Assembly: GCA_017549335.1 (NCBI GenBank)
Contig: JAFYVB010000029.1
Coordinates: 62,001 to 126,000, forward strand
Direction: 5' to 3'
DNA from: Clostridia bacterium
Lineage (GTDB): Bacteria; Bacillota; Clostridia; Christensenellales; Aristaeellaceae
Length of the DNA stretch: 64,000 nucleotides
The stretch's first letter is position 1. Every line of letters begins with the position of its first letter. The notes beneath the pieces were generated by a model, which ran no database searches, was not told the origin of the DNA, and saw only the letters and a list, made by a program, of their open reading frames with translations. The position numbers and the translations under genes were made by a program. This document shows positions 51,302 to 60,407 of the stretch, piece by piece.

Positions 51302-51655
51302 ATGGAATGCAAAATCAAAAACGATATCGGCACCGTCTACATCGCCGAAGACGTCATGCTCAAGGTGGTCGGCTACGCTGTGCTGGAATGCTACGGCATC
51401 GTCGCCATGAGTTCCCGCCGCGCCAAGGACGGCATCGTCGAATGGCTCGGTCGTGAAAACCTGAGCAAAGGTGTTCAGCTTCGTATGGTTGATGACATGC
51501 TGGACGTGGATCTGTACATTGTGGTGGAATACGGCATCTCCGTATCCGTGGTGTGCAAGACCATCGTTGAGGTCGTCAAGTACAAACTGGAAAGCATGAC
51601 CGGCGTTAAGGTGCGCAAGGTGAACATTTCCGTGGAGGGTATCCGCGTTCAGTAA
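51302..51655 (+). CDS. Asp23/Gls24 family envelope stress protein
   Basis: 117 residues from ATG 51302, with GGGAGG 10 nt upstream; the longer frame overlaps the promoter. The family pattern is clear: GTVYIAEDVMLKVVGYAVLE, CYGIVAMSS, VDLYIVVEYG and the C-terminal KVNISVEGIRV. Asp23 proteins form membrane-associated assemblies linked to wall stress. A fakA gene follows on the same strand, as in most Firmicutes. The 99-bp gap between them holds no clear terminator. Confidence 0.93.
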   Translation: MECKIKNDIGTVYIAEDVMLKVVGYAVLECYGIVAMSSRRAKDGIVEWLGRENLSKGVQLRMVDDMLDVDLYIVVEYGISVSVVCKTIVEVVKYKLESMTGVKVRKVNISVEGIRVQ

Positions 51656-51754
51656 GGATTGCCGGTACGGCACGTCCTTTCCGTGGTGGCCTGTCCCCCA
51701 CGAGAGAATCTCATTCTTGCCGCATATACATCGGCAAATTCGGAGGTTATAGCC

Positions 51755-53395
51755 TTGATTCAAGTTCAACAGATAGACGGTCTGCTCCTGCGGGAAATGA
51801 TCGTAGCCGGCGCTGCGCATCTGGAACAAAACCGTGAAAAGGTGGACGCGCTCAACGTGTTCCCCGTTCCGGACGGCGATACCGGCACCAATATGAGCCT
51901 GACGATGATGAGCGCTTCGCGCGAGATTTCCAGCAAGGAGTTCACTTCTGCCGGTCAGGCAGCTGACGCTGCCGCCAAGGGTGCTCTTCGCGGTGCCCGC
52001 GGCAACAGCGGCGTTATTCTCTCTCAGCTTTTCCGCGGCTTCGCAAAGGCGCTGGACGGCGTTGAGAAAATTACCCCCGTGCTCTTTGCCAAGGCTCTCA
52101 AGTCGGGCGCCGACATGGCCTACAAGGCTGTCATGAAGCCCAAGGAAGGCACCATCCTCACCGTGGCCCGCGTCATTGCCGACGAGGCCATCAAGCAGGC
52201 GGAAGCCGCTCCCGAAGATTTTGACGCGCTGATGCGCACCGTGCTCACCAGCGGCGAAGCCATCCTTGCCAAAACCACCGATATGCTGCCCGCACTCAAG
52301 CAGGCCGGCGTTGTGGACGCAGGCGGACGCGGTCTTCTGCACATCTATGCCGGTTACGCTGCCGCGATGGGCGGCGAGCACATTGATTTCTCCGCAATGG
52401 GCGGCGGCTCTTCCGCTCCCGTACAGGATTTCGTGGACGACCACGATTCCATGGAAGAAATCAAGTTTGCTTACTGCACCGAGTTCCTGATCCAGAATCT
52501 TCGCATGGACGCCAAGATGAGCGATATCGCCACCTTCCGCCGTCAGCTCAACCGCATCGGTGACTGCGTGCTGGTCGTAGGCGATCTGTCTCTGGTCAAG
52601 GTTCATGTGCATACCAACGATCCCGGCAAGGCCCTGCAGTACGGCCTGGGTCTTGGTGAACTGGTCAACCTGAAGATCGAAAACATGGTGGAGCAGCGCC
52701 GTGAAAATCTGGCCCGCAAGGCCAAAGCCACCCCGCCCAAGGAGTACGGCATGGTTTCCGTTGCTCAGGGTGAAGGCTTTGCGCAGATCCTGCGTGATCT
52801 GGGCGTGGACGTGATCGTTGAAGGCGGCCAGACCATGAACCCCGCCATTGAGGATCTGGAAAAGGCGATCTCCAGCATCAACGCCAAGAACATTTTCGTT
52901 CTGCCCAACAACGGCAACGTTATCCTCGCCGCCCAGCAGGCCGCCACGCTCTCGGACAAGAACGTCATCGTTCTGCCCACCAAAAACGTGGCCATGGGCA
53001 TTGCCGCCGTCGTGGCCTTCCAGCCCGATCTGTCTGTCGAAGACAATCAGGCGAATATGGACGAGGCCGCGCAGCGCGTGCGTACCGGCATGATCACCTA
53101 TGCCGTCCGCGACAGCGAGTTTGAAGATCTGCACATCACCGAAGGCGATATCATCGGCCTGCACAACGGCCGCGTGACCATGCGCAGTCAGGATGTACAC
53201 GAAGTCGCCATCAACCTGATGGAGCTGATGGTCACCGAAGACGACAGCCTCATCACCGTATACTACGGCGCCGACACCAAGAAGGAAGACGCCGAAGCGC
53301 TGACGGAAGAAATCGCCGATATGTTCCCCGACTGCGACGTGGAAATGCACTCCGGCGGTCAGCCGCTGTACTACTATCTGCTGTCCGTAGAATAA
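51755..53395 (+). CDS. fakA: Fatty acid kinase FakA (DAK2/DegV-associated)
   Basis: 546 residues. The start is TTG 51755, with GGAGG 8 nt before it; the family begins IQVQQIDGLLLREMIVAGA. The DhaL-like ATP domain is at 1-200 (NVFPVPDGDTGTNMSLTM, then RGARGNSGVILSQLFRG). The C-terminal domain has VHVHTNDPGKAL, IEGGQTMNPA-like VEGGQTMNPA and NNGNVILAA. FakA phosphorylates fatty acids bound to FakB for phospholipid synthesis from exogenous lipids. No fakB (DegV) gene is in the window. Confidence 0.94.
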   Translation: MIQVQQIDGLLLREMIVAGAAHLEQNREKVDALNVFPVPDGDTGTNMSLTMMSASREISSKEFTSAGQAADAAAKGALRGARGNSGVILSQLFRGFAKALDGVEKITPVLFAKALKSGADMAYKAVMKPKEGTILTVARVIADEAIKQAEAAPEDFDALMRTVLTSGEAILAKTTDMLPALKQAGVVDAGGRGLLHIYAGYAAAMGGEHIDFSAMGGGSSAPVQDFVDDHDSMEEIKFAYCTEFLIQNLRMDAKMSDIATFRRQLNRIGDCVLVVGDLSLVKVHVHTNDPGKALQYGLGLGELVNLKIENMVEQRRENLARKAKATPPKEYGMVSVAQGEGFAQILRDLGVDVIVEGGQTMNPAIEDLEKAISSINAKNIFVLPNNGNVILAAQQAATLSDKNVIVLPTKNVAMGIAAVVAFQPDLSVEDNQANMDEAAQRVRTGMITYAVRDSEFEDLHITEGDIIGLHNGRVTMRSQDVHEVAINLMELMVTEDDSLITVYYGADTKKEDAEALTEEIADMFPDCDVEMHSGGQPLYYYLLSVE

Positions 53396-53410
53396 TAACA
53401 CTTAACACAA

Positions 53411-53438
53411 AGAGGCTATCGGGCACGATAGCCTCTTG
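53411..53438 (+). terminator. Terminator after fakA
   Basis: An 11-bp perfect stem AGAGGCTATCG / CGATAGCCTCT with a GGCA loop, then TGTTTT. recG follows 20 bp later, so recG may rely on read-through or a weak local promoter. Confidence 0.85.
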
Positions 53439-53461
53439 TTTTGCGAGTAAGGAGAGTGACT

Positions 53462-55465
53462 ATGGAACTCAAGAATCTGAAAGGTCTGGGTAAAATACGG
53501 TTGTCTGCCCTTGAAAAAGCAGGCATCGTTACCGTTGAAGACCTTTTGATGTCACTCCCCCGTTCCTACAGAGATACCTCCGTGGTCACGCCCATTGCCG
53601 AGATTCGCGAGGGCGTCCCCTGCTGCGTCAGCGGTTATCTCAAAGCTGCGCCCAAGCTTGCCCGGTTCCGCGGCATCAGCAGGACAACAGCAACCCTTTG
53701 CGACGAAACAGGAAAACTCCTGCTGGTTTGGTATAATCAGCCGTGGATCAAAGATCAGGTATCTGCGGAGGAGCCTCTCCTTCTCTTCGGAAAACCAGAG
53801 CGCGACAAAGGCGGGCGACTGTTCATGAACAGTCCCCACCGCGAAAAAGAGCAGGCTCTCATCCCGGAATACGCTGCTCCGGCAGGTTTTCCCAACGCCA
53901 TTTTTGCAGATCTCATCCGCCAGGCGCTGTCTTCCCTTGAGGAATGCTGCCCCGAAACACTGCCTGAGAGCATCCGGCTGACGCATCATCTGTGTGAGCG
54001 CAATTTTGCCATTCGACAGATCCATGCGCCCGAAACCAAAGAAGCCCTTGCCCTTGCCCAAAGAAGGCTGGCGTTTGAACAGCTTTTGCTGTATCAGGCC
54101 GCACTGTCCATTCTTCGGGGAACACCGGGCCGCGCAACGCCGATTCCCTGCAGCAGGAACGACGCCAGCCGTTTCTGGCAGCAGATGCCCTTTCCGCCCA
54201 CCAAGGCGCAGGAAAGAGTGCTTGAAGAAATTCTTCGCGATATGCAGCAGAATACCGCTATGCGCCGCATGGTGCAGGGAGACGTGGGCTGCGGCAAAAC
54301 CGCCATCGCTTTCGGCGCCATCTCTGTCTGTGCCCTTTCGGGACATCAAAGCGCCCTGATGGCCCCCACCGAAATCCTTGCAAGACAGCATTTTGAAAGT
54401 GCGCAAAAGCTTTTGGCGCCCATGGGCATCCAATGCGGCTTGCTGCTGGGCGGCATGAAGGCAAAGGAACGCCGCGAAGCGCTGAAAAATATCAAAAGCG
54501 GCGCATGGCAGGTGATCATCGGCACCCACGCACTGTTATCCGAGAGCGTGGAATATCACGATCTTGCCCTTGCCGTCACCGATGAGCAGCACCGCTTCGG
54601 CGTTCGTCAACGTCAGATTCTCTCCCAAAAGGCGCAGGAAAACCGCGAACCCCACGTTCTTGTCATGTCCGCAACGCCTATCCCCCGTTCACTGGCTCTC
54701 ATCCTCTACGGCGACCTGGAGCTTTCCGTTGTGGACGAACTGCCGCCGGGAAGAACGCCCGTGCTCACGCGCATCGTTCCCGAGTATAAGCGGAACGGAC
54801 TCTACGGTTTCGTGAAAGAACAGGCTTCAGAGTGCCGACAAATCTACATTGTCTGTCCGCTGGTGGAGGAAAGCGAAGCCATTGACGCCGTCAGCGCCCA
54901 GGAAATGTATGCTGATTTGGTGAACGGGCCGCTGTCCTCCCTGCGCATCGGCCTGACCTACGGTACGCAGGATGCCGCCGAAAAGGAAAAAACGCTTGCC
55001 GCTTTCTCCGCAGGCGATATCGATGTTTTGGTCAGTACGACGGTGATCGAAGTGGGCGTAAATGTCCCCAACGCCACCGTGATGATCATCGAAAATGCCG
55101 AGCGCTTCGGACTTTCCCAGCTCCATCAGCTTCGCGGTCGCGTCGGCCGCGGCTCCAGGGAGAGCTGGTGCTTCCTGATGGCGGAGCCCAACGAGAGGCT
55201 GAACACTTTATGCAGCACCAACGACGGCTTTGTCATTGCCCGAAAGGACCTTGAAATGCGCGGCCCCGGCGAATTTCTGGGCACGCGCCAGCACGGTGCG
55301 AGTATGTTCTCGGGAATGCAGATTGACGCCGTCCTCATCGAGGAAACGCAAAAGTGCATTCGTATGCTGGAAAAAGATCCTTCTCAGGCCGAAGCGCTGA
55401 GCATGATCCGCAGCAGCGCAAAAAAGCTCTTTGCTGCGCATTTAAAGCAGGTAGTTCTGAATTAA
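53462..55465 (+). CDS. recG: ATP-dependent DNA helicase RecG
   Basis: 667 residues. ATG 53462 has AAGGAG 7 nt upstream. N-terminal wedge/OB domain (LKGLGKIRLSALEKAG, then PRSYRDTS), helicase motifs I GDVGCGKTAIAF, II DEQHRFG, III MSATPIPRSLAL, and later motifs VSTTVIEVGVNVPNAT and QLRGRVGRG. RecG remodels stalled forks and junctions. Family length about 680-700; this one is slightly short but complete. Confidence 0.96.
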   Translation: MELKNLKGLGKIRLSALEKAGIVTVEDLLMSLPRSYRDTSVVTPIAEIREGVPCCVSGYLKAAPKLARFRGISRTTATLCDETGKLLLVWYNQPWIKDQVSAEEPLLLFGKPERDKGGRLFMNSPHREKEQALIPEYAAPAGFPNAIFADLIRQALSSLEECCPETLPESIRLTHHLCERNFAIRQIHAPETKEALALAQRRLAFEQLLLYQAALSILRGTPGRATPIPCSRNDASRFWQQMPFPPTKAQERVLEEILRDMQQNTAMRRMVQGDVGCGKTAIAFGAISVCALSGHQSALMAPTEILARQHFESAQKLLAPMGIQCGLLLGGMKAKERREALKNIKSGAWQVIIGTHALLSESVEYHDLALAVTDEQHRFGVRQRQILSQKAQENREPHVLVMSATPIPRSLALILYGDLELSVVDELPPGRTPVLTRIVPEYKRNGLYGFVKEQASECRQIYIVCPLVEESEAIDAVSAQEMYADLVNGPLSSLRIGLTYGTQDAAEKEKTLAAFSAGDIDVLVSTTVIEVGVNVPNATVMIIENAERFGLSQLHQLRGRVGRGSRESWCFLMAEPNERLNTLCSTNDGFVIARKDLEMRGPGEFLGTRQHGASMFSGMQIDAVLIEETQKCIRMLEKDPSQAEALSMIRSSAKKLFAAHLKQVVLN

Positions 55466-55488
55466 GAATTCGAAATTTTCAATTTACA

Positions 55489-55517
55489 TTGACAAAAGCA
55501 CGCCGTAAAGGTATAAT
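55489..55517 (+). promoter_or_regulatory. Consensus promoter of the phosphoribosyltransferase gene
   Basis: TTGACA (55489-55494), 17-bp spacer, TATAAT (55512-55517). The leader of about 45 nt is too short for a purine riboswitch. Confidence 0.9.
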
Positions 55518-55567
55518 ATTCTTTGTGCTTTTCCACAAATTCCATTGCATACAGGAGGCTTACTTCC

Positions 55568-56122
55568 ATGCATTATACGATGAACATTGCCGGCTGCGAA
55601 CGCAACCTTCCCCTGTGCCCCGTCAATGAGAATCTCTACATCGGCGCTTTCGTCATTTTCGGTGACGTGGAGCTGACCGAAGCCTGCGCCCGTGAGCTGC
55701 TCAAGCGCGCTCCCGAGCACGACGTGCTCATCACCGCCGAATCCAAGGGCATTCCGCTGGTATATGAAATGGCTCGTCAGAACAAGGAAAACCGCTATCT
55801 CATCGCCCGCAAGGCCGCCAAGCTGTACATGAGCAACGTTTTCACCACCAAGGTCAATTCCATCACCACCGCCAAAGAGCAGACCCTGTGCCTGGACGGC
55901 GCCGACGCCGAATTCATGAAGGGCAAGCGCGTTGTGATCGTGGATGACGTGATCTCCACCGGCGAATCTCTGGCTGCCATCGAAACGTTGGTCAATCATG
56001 CCGGCGGCAATATCGTTGCCAAGATGGCCATCCTGGCTGAGGGCGACGCCCAGAACCGTGATGACATCATCTACCTTGAAAAGCTGCCGGTGTTCAACCC
56101 CGACGGCACTGTGAAGGAATAA
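55568..56122 (+). CDS. Adenine/xanthine-type phosphoribosyltransferase
   Basis: 184 residues from ATG 55568, preceded by AGGAGG. The PRPP-binding motif VVIVDDVISTGES (about 120-132) and an N-terminal purine-site region (ITAESKGIPLVYEMARQ, then YLIARK) resemble apt/xpt enzymes. It would salvage a purine base using PRPP. The base specificity cannot be fixed, and apt-like regulators such as PurR share this fold but have an extra DNA-binding domain that is absent here. Monocistronic: consensus promoter before, terminator after. Codon usage is strongly biased, suggesting high expression. Confidence 0.88.
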   Translation: MHYTMNIAGCERNLPLCPVNENLYIGAFVIFGDVELTEACARELLKRAPEHDVLITAESKGIPLVYEMARQNKENRYLIARKAAKLYMSNVFTTKVNSITTAKEQTLCLDGADAEFMKGKRVVIVDDVISTGESLAAIETLVNHAGGNIVAKMAILAEGDAQNRDDIIYLEKLPVFNPDGTVKE

Positions 56123-56136
56123 TCCCAATATAAAAG

Positions 56137-56167
56137 AATCCTTTCCCAAACGGGAAAGGATTTTTCT
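56137..56167. terminator. Terminator after the phosphoribosyltransferase gene
   Basis: Stem AATCCTTTCCC / GGGAAAGGATT (56137-56147 and 56152-56162), 4-nt loop, then TTTCTT; the upstream A-rich side lets it also serve the converging NUDIX gene. Confidence 0.9.
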
Positions 56168-56727
56168 TATGCATATTTTCCGATCAGCTTTTTGTAAACA
56201 TTCTCCACAAACCACTTTTCGGTGGAAGCCTTCAGGGCATCTTCGTTGAAAAACCATTGAACGCCCTTATTCTCATCCGCTTTCACGCTCAGCGCTTCCT
56301 CTTCATCCGCTTCCGCCAGATAGGTCACGTTCAGATGCAGATGGCTCGGTACGTACTGTCCGCGCTTTACATGGCCGTCTACCGTCAGCACTTCAAGACT
56401 GAAAATATCCCCGCCGACAAGACGCGCATTTTTCACGCCCGTTTCTTCCTGCAATTCCCGCAGCGCTACGCTTCTCAGGTCTTCCTCACCGTCGGCATGT
56501 CCGCCGATCCACGACCAGGAATCATAGATATTATGATACACCATCAGCGTTTTGGTGCGTGCTTTGTTCACCGTCCACACAGACACGGTGAAATGAGCAA
56601 TCAGATTCTCCCGCAAAAGGCAATTCTCATTTTTGCGGAGATAATCCAGCATCACTTTTTGATCTGCCGCTTCCTGTGCATTGCAGGGGCAGTATTTTCC
56701 GATCTCCTCAACCAAGTTCACGTTCAT
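56167..56727 (-). CDS. NUDIX hydrolase
   Basis: 186 residues. NUDIX box GGHADGEEDLRSVALRELQEETGV, given here as G-x5-E-x7-R-E-L-x-E-E-T-G, is complete (about residues 76-99). The start is ambiguous: ATG 56727 lies only 1-2 nt after GAGG, and GTG 56721 has better spacing; ATG is kept for convention. The substrate is a nucleoside diphosphate linked to another group; isopentenyl-diphosphate isomerase-like and phosphatase members share this layout. Last gene of the operon with the Eis-like and pyridoxal kinase genes. Confidence 0.86.
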   Translation of the reverse strand: MNVNLVEEIGKYCPCNAQEAADQKVMLDYLRKNENCLLRENLIAHFTVSVWTVNKARTKTLMVYHNIYDSWSWIGGHADGEEDLRSVALRELQEETGVKNARLVGGDIFSLEVLTVDGHVKRGQYVPSHLHLNVTYLAEADEEEALSVKADENKGVQWFFNEDALKASTEKWFVENVYKKLIGKYA

Positions 56728-56734
56728 ACCTCGA

Positions 56735-57865
56735 TCAAAAACCGTCGGCGGGATACACCGCAAAGGGCACAGGCAGCCAGGATTTAAGCAAAGGCGAAAC
56801 CGTCATCCACGCCGTGTAAGGCGAGAAAAAGAATTCCTGCGCCTTCAGACGGGTCATCACCATATCGGGCTGGTCTGCGGTTTCACGAACGGATACGGCA
56901 TGATCCTTTATCTCAATCGCAAAGCGTTCATCTTCCACTTCGAACACAAAACGCCCGTCAAGCAACGGAACGCACTCCGCCTTATAGCGCAAAAGCGCCT
57001 CCAGCGTATGCTTCCAGTTGATCACGCGAAGCATTTCGCTGTCCGAAAGCGAAAAATCATCGCAGAACTGCCTGATATAGTTGGCACGGATGCGATTGAG
57101 GGGATCCGCCCAAACGGTGATCTTCTTTTCGCCCGTTTGCTGCATAAACGCCTTGATTACTTCACCGATACGGCTTTCATCCTTCAGACCGATCTCCGCC
57201 GCATAGTCATTGCCCATGGCATAGAGATACCCCTGCAATCCGTTTTCATCTTCCAGCGCATACAGTTCCGATTCCCACATCCGCATGATATCAAGGAAAA
57301 TGCCGCGGTCACGCACGCAGGTCATGGGCTGCGCTGCGCACATGGCGTGGATTTCATCCAGCGAAGCATCCTTTAGGCATTCGATTTTCCGAAGCTTGAT
57401 TTTTGTTTCAACGTCTGCCAGTGCATGGCGCACGTTTTTCTGCGTTACCTCAAAGGTAAGACGCGAACCGCCGCCCTCAAACCCGTAATACTGATAACGC
57501 TGCCGCTGACCGCCCAGCACCAGCAGATCATACTGCTTCCCGGCATCGCGGAGCATCATGTTCATCAGTTCCTTCATGCAGCCGTGACCGCGGTGATAGG
57601 GATGCACAGACACCGAGCCCACATAGCCGATTTTCAGCACTTCGCCGCCGCCCAAAGGCATTTCAAGCGGCAGAACGGCGACCGTACCGCGGATGCGGCC
57701 TTCTTCCACCGCCACATAATGATAGCGGTGGAAGCCTTCATGGTTATATACCTTCGGCCCCAGTTTTTTGAAGTCATGGGGCTTTTTTGCCATACTGAAG
57801 ATGCAATTGATGAAATCCAGAATGTCCGCTTCCTCGTGCGGCAGCGCCTTGCGATACTCTGTCAT
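56735..57865 (-). CDS. Eis-like GNAT acetyltransferase
   Basis: 376 residues. GNAT domain (about 1-150) with GYVGSVSVHPYHRGHGCMKE (acetyl-CoA loop R-G-H-G) and the late QRQRYQYYGFE; a second GNAT-like domain and a C-terminal SCP2-like domain (about 280-376) follow. This is the architecture of Eis, an N-acetyltransferase that acts on aminoglycosides and protein lysines in mycobacteria; the role here is not established. It overlaps the pyridoxal kinase gene by 4 nt. Confidence 0.85.
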   Translation of the reverse strand: MTEYRKALPHEEADILDFINCIFSMAKKPHDFKKLGPKVYNHEGFHRYHYVAVEEGRIRGTVAVLPLEMPLGGGEVLKIGYVGSVSVHPYHRGHGCMKELMNMMLRDAGKQYDLLVLGGQRQRYQYYGFEGGGSRLTFEVTQKNVRHALADVETKIKLRKIECLKDASLDEIHAMCAAQPMTCVRDRGIFLDIMRMWESELYALEDENGLQGYLYAMGNDYAAEIGLKDESRIGEVIKAFMQQTGEKKITVWADPLNRIRANYIRQFCDDFSLSDSEMLRVINWKHTLEALLRYKAECVPLLDGRFVFEVEDERFAIEIKDHAVSVRETADQPDMVMTRLKAQEFFFSPYTAWMTVSPLLKSWLPVPFAVYPADGF

Positions 57866-58734
57866 GTTCTGTCCTCCAAACTCATCATTTTCATACCAAG
57901 ACGCGGCAGACCGCGTTCAAAATCCACACCATAGCGGGAATCGGTGCCCTGTTTCAGCGTGCGTTCCAGGCATTCATATACAAAATCCGCCGCACAGCGA
58001 ATGCTCTCGGGAAGCGTAAAGCCGTTGACCAGCGCTGCCAGCAGCACACTTGCGTATACGTCGCCCGTTCCGTGATAGCTGCCCGCAATGCGGGGCGTAA
58101 CGTACGTATCAAAGCTCCCTGTTTCGCCATCATAACAGCAGGCGCCCACTTCATTCTCCCGATAATGCGCACCTGTCAGCACGACTTTTTTTGCGCCCAG
58201 ATCACAAAGCCGCCTGCACATATCGCGAAGGTAACCCTCCGTATACGGTCCCGCCTTGTATTCCTGCCCTGTCATAAAAGCAGCTTCAGTGAGATTGGGA
58301 ACGATCACGTCGGCCTTTGCGCACAACGCCGCCTGACCCTTTGCCATGCGTTCATCAAACATGGCATAGAACTTGCCGTTATCTGCCATGGCGGGATCCA
58401 CCAGAATCAGCGGAACATCCTTGCGGAACGCGTCAAACATTTCACCGATGATCTCTGTTTGCTCGACGCTGCCCAGATACCCTGAATACAGCGCGTCAAA
58501 GGGAATATCAAGATTGCGCCAATGCTGCCAGAAAGCGCGCATATCCTCCGTGAGATCGCGGAAGGTATACCCCTTGATGCCGCCCGTATGGGTAGAAAGC
58601 ACAGCCGTGGGAATACACGCCGCTTCCACACCGCAGGCGGAGAGAATGGGCAGCGCCACCGTCAGCGAGCACTTGCCAAAGCCTGAAATATCGTGAATCG
58701 CCGCTGCGCGCGGCAATCTTTTTGTTTTTTCCAT
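57862..58734 (-). CDS. Pyridoxal/pyridoxamine kinase
   Basis: 290 residues from ATG 58734, with GGAGG 6 nt upstream; the frame from 58770 lacks a site. Family blocks: AIHDISGFGKCSLT, TAVLSTHTGG, YSGYLGS, DPAMADNGK, VPNLTEAAFMTG and GTGDVYASVLLAAL (catalytic Asp). It phosphorylates pyridoxal, pyridoxine or pyridoxamine in vitamin B6 salvage. Resembles PdxY/PdxK. First gene of a three-gene minus-strand operon. Confidence 0.92.
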   Translation of the reverse strand: MEKTKRLPRAAAIHDISGFGKCSLTVALPILSACGVEAACIPTAVLSTHTGGIKGYTFRDLTEDMRAFWQHWRNLDIPFDALYSGYLGSVEQTEIIGEMFDAFRKDVPLILVDPAMADNGKFYAMFDERMAKGQAALCAKADVIVPNLTEAAFMTGQEYKAGPYTEGYLRDMCRRLCDLGAKKVVLTGAHYRENEVGACCYDGETGSFDTYVTPRIAGSYHGTGDVYASVLLAALVNGFTLPESIRCAADFVYECLERTLKQGTDSRYGVDFERGLPRLGMKMMSLEDRT

Positions 58735-58774
58735 TTCTTTCCTCCGGGATGCCCGTTTTTGTAAATACATTGTT

Positions 58775-58803
58775 ATTATACTGTAAACCTTTCATCCCTG
58801 CAA
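58775..58803 (-). promoter_or_regulatory. Promoter of the pyridoxal kinase operon
   Basis: On the minus strand: TTGCAG (58803-58798), 17-bp spacer, TATAAT (58780-58775). Confidence 0.8.
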
Positions 58804-58813
58804 GCGCAGATGC

Positions 58814-58843
58814 TTTACACGCCAAGGGTTTTTATTGTATGAT
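58814..58843 (+). promoter_or_regulatory. Promoter of the M1 peptidase operon
   Basis: TTTACA (58814-58819), 18-bp spacer, TATGAT (58838-58843). It lies back to back with the pyridoxal kinase promoter, about 10 bp apart at the -35 boxes. Confidence 0.6.
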
Positions 58844-58915
58844 AGAGTTGTGCGATTTTTAATGATTTCGCCACAAGATTACGTGAACTTTTACATTCAA
58901 GGGGGGTGACAGTCC

Positions 58916-60388
58916 ATGCCAAAACGTAGTATAATAAAATGTCGTTATGTTTGGCTTTGCGCCGTCCTCCTCGTGCTCGTCGTTTCAGCGGTCATCGGGA
59001 TAAAATCCCCCGCTCCGCCGTCCCGTGCAGAGGCTGCCGCGCAAGGGTTAAACGCCTACGACTTTGACCTTATCTTCCGTCCGGAGGAAAAGGAATTGGG
59101 CGTCACGCTGTCGCTTCAGTTCCGGAACGATACCGGCGGCACGCTCACCGATCTTGTTCTTCGCACATGGGCAAACGCCTATGCGAGGGAAGAGACCAGT
59201 CCCGCCGCCATTGACGAATTGTACGATATCTGCTATCCCGAGGGCTTCTCCCCCGGAGCGCTGACGCTTGAAGGCATTTGGTGGAACGGCGTCCTCGTCC
59301 CCGATCACAAATACCTGGATGCTGCGCAAACGGCGCTGTCCGTTCCCATTCCCGCGCTGGAAACCGGCCTGTCGGGAACGCTGCTTCTCCGCTGCCGTAT
59401 CACGGTGCCGGAATGCGCCCACAGGTTCGGCCAATCCAAGGGTGTGTGGCAATTCGGCAATGCGCTGCCCATCCTTTCGGTGTATGAAAACGGCGCATGG
59501 AGGACAGACGGTTACTGTGCCATCGGCGATCCCTTCGTATCGGAATGCGCCAACTATTCGGTCAAGCTCACCGCACCCGCAGGCTGGCAGTGTGCGGCAG
59601 GCGCAACAGTCACGTATCAGAACGGCGTCTATACGATGTACGCTCCCGCCGTGCGTGATTTTACCTTTGCGCTGAGCCGTGATTGGCATTCGGCTGCAGT
59701 AAAAGTGAAGGATATTACCGTCACTGCCCATGCAGAAAACGCATCCGCCGCCAAACGGGCAGCGAAATACGCCGCACAGGCCATCCAGGTCTATGAAAAG
59801 CTGTACGGAGATTACCCGTGGACGCAGCTGACGCTGTGCGAAGCCGATTTCCCGCTGGGCGGCATGGAGTATCCCGGGTTCATCCTGCTGGATAAGACCT
59901 ACTTCTACGAGGATTGGGCGGATACGCTGGAGCTGCTCATCGCCCACGAAGCGGCGCATCAGTGGTTCTACGCGCTGGTGGGGTCGGATCAGTACAACGC
60001 CCCTTGGCAGGATGAGGCACTGAGCGAGTACGCCATGCTCCGTTATGTGCTTGACCGCTACGGACGCACCGCCTACGAAAACCTCATCCTCACCCGCATC
60101 GACGCCCCCATGCAGGAAAACATCCTTTCCCCCGTCACCCCGGGATCGCCCATTGACCATTTCGGTTCCTACAGCGATTACTCCGCCGTTGTATACGGAC
60201 GCGGCGCCGCCATGATGCTCGCTGTGCAGGAAATGACGGGCAAAGCCGATGATTTTCTGCGCGCCTACTGTGATCGCTATGCCTTCGATCTTGCCTCACG
60301 GGAGGATTTCACCAGCTTCCTGAATGCGTGGAGCGGCATGGATCTGTCGCCCCTCGTACTGGATTATATCGATACCTACATGAACTGA
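58916..60388 (+). CDS. Membrane-anchored M1-family (gluzincin) metallopeptidase
   Basis: 490 residues; GGGGGG upstream of the ATG. An N-terminal signal anchor (about residues 12-30) suggests an extracellular enzyme. An M1-type N-terminal beta domain (about 45-255) precedes the thermolysin-like domain: LGGMEYPGFI (a GxMEN-like substrate loop), then HEAAHQW (344-350) and the distal zinc ligand Glu near 367 (DEALSEY). The C-terminal ERAP/HEAT domain of full aminopeptidases is missing, so it is a short M1 form. First gene of a run that continues to the window edge. Confidence 0.88.
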   Translation: MPKRSIIKCRYVWLCAVLLVLVVSAVIGIKSPAPPSRAEAAAQGLNAYDFDLIFRPEEKELGVTLSLQFRNDTGGTLTDLVLRTWANAYAREETSPAAIDELYDICYPEGFSPGALTLEGIWWNGVLVPDHKYLDAAQTALSVPIPALETGLSGTLLLRCRITVPECAHRFGQSKGVWQFGNALPILSVYENGAWRTDGYCAIGDPFVSECANYSVKLTAPAGWQCAAGATVTYQNGVYTMYAPAVRDFTFALSRDWHSAAVKVKDITVTAHAENASAAKRAAKYAAQAIQVYEKLYGDYPWTQLTLCEADFPLGGMEYPGFILLDKTYFYEDWADTLELLIAHEAAHQWFYALVGSDQYNAPWQDEALSEYAMLRYVLDRYGRTAYENLILTRIDAPMQENILSPVTPGSPIDHFGSYSDYSAVVYGRGAAMMLAVQEMTGKADDFLRAYCDRYAFDLASREDFTSFLNAWSGMDLSPLVLDYIDTYMN

Positions 60389-60407
60389 TTTTACGGAGAG
60401 AAAAGCA

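Noticed and set aside
51293-53401. Long minus-strand frame opposite asp23-fakA
   Set aside because: Antisense to two well-supported genes; crosses the gap between them with no promoter.
55517-55567. Purine riboswitch before the phosphoribosyltransferase gene
   Set aside because: The leader is only about 45 nt and shows no three-way junction or conserved core.
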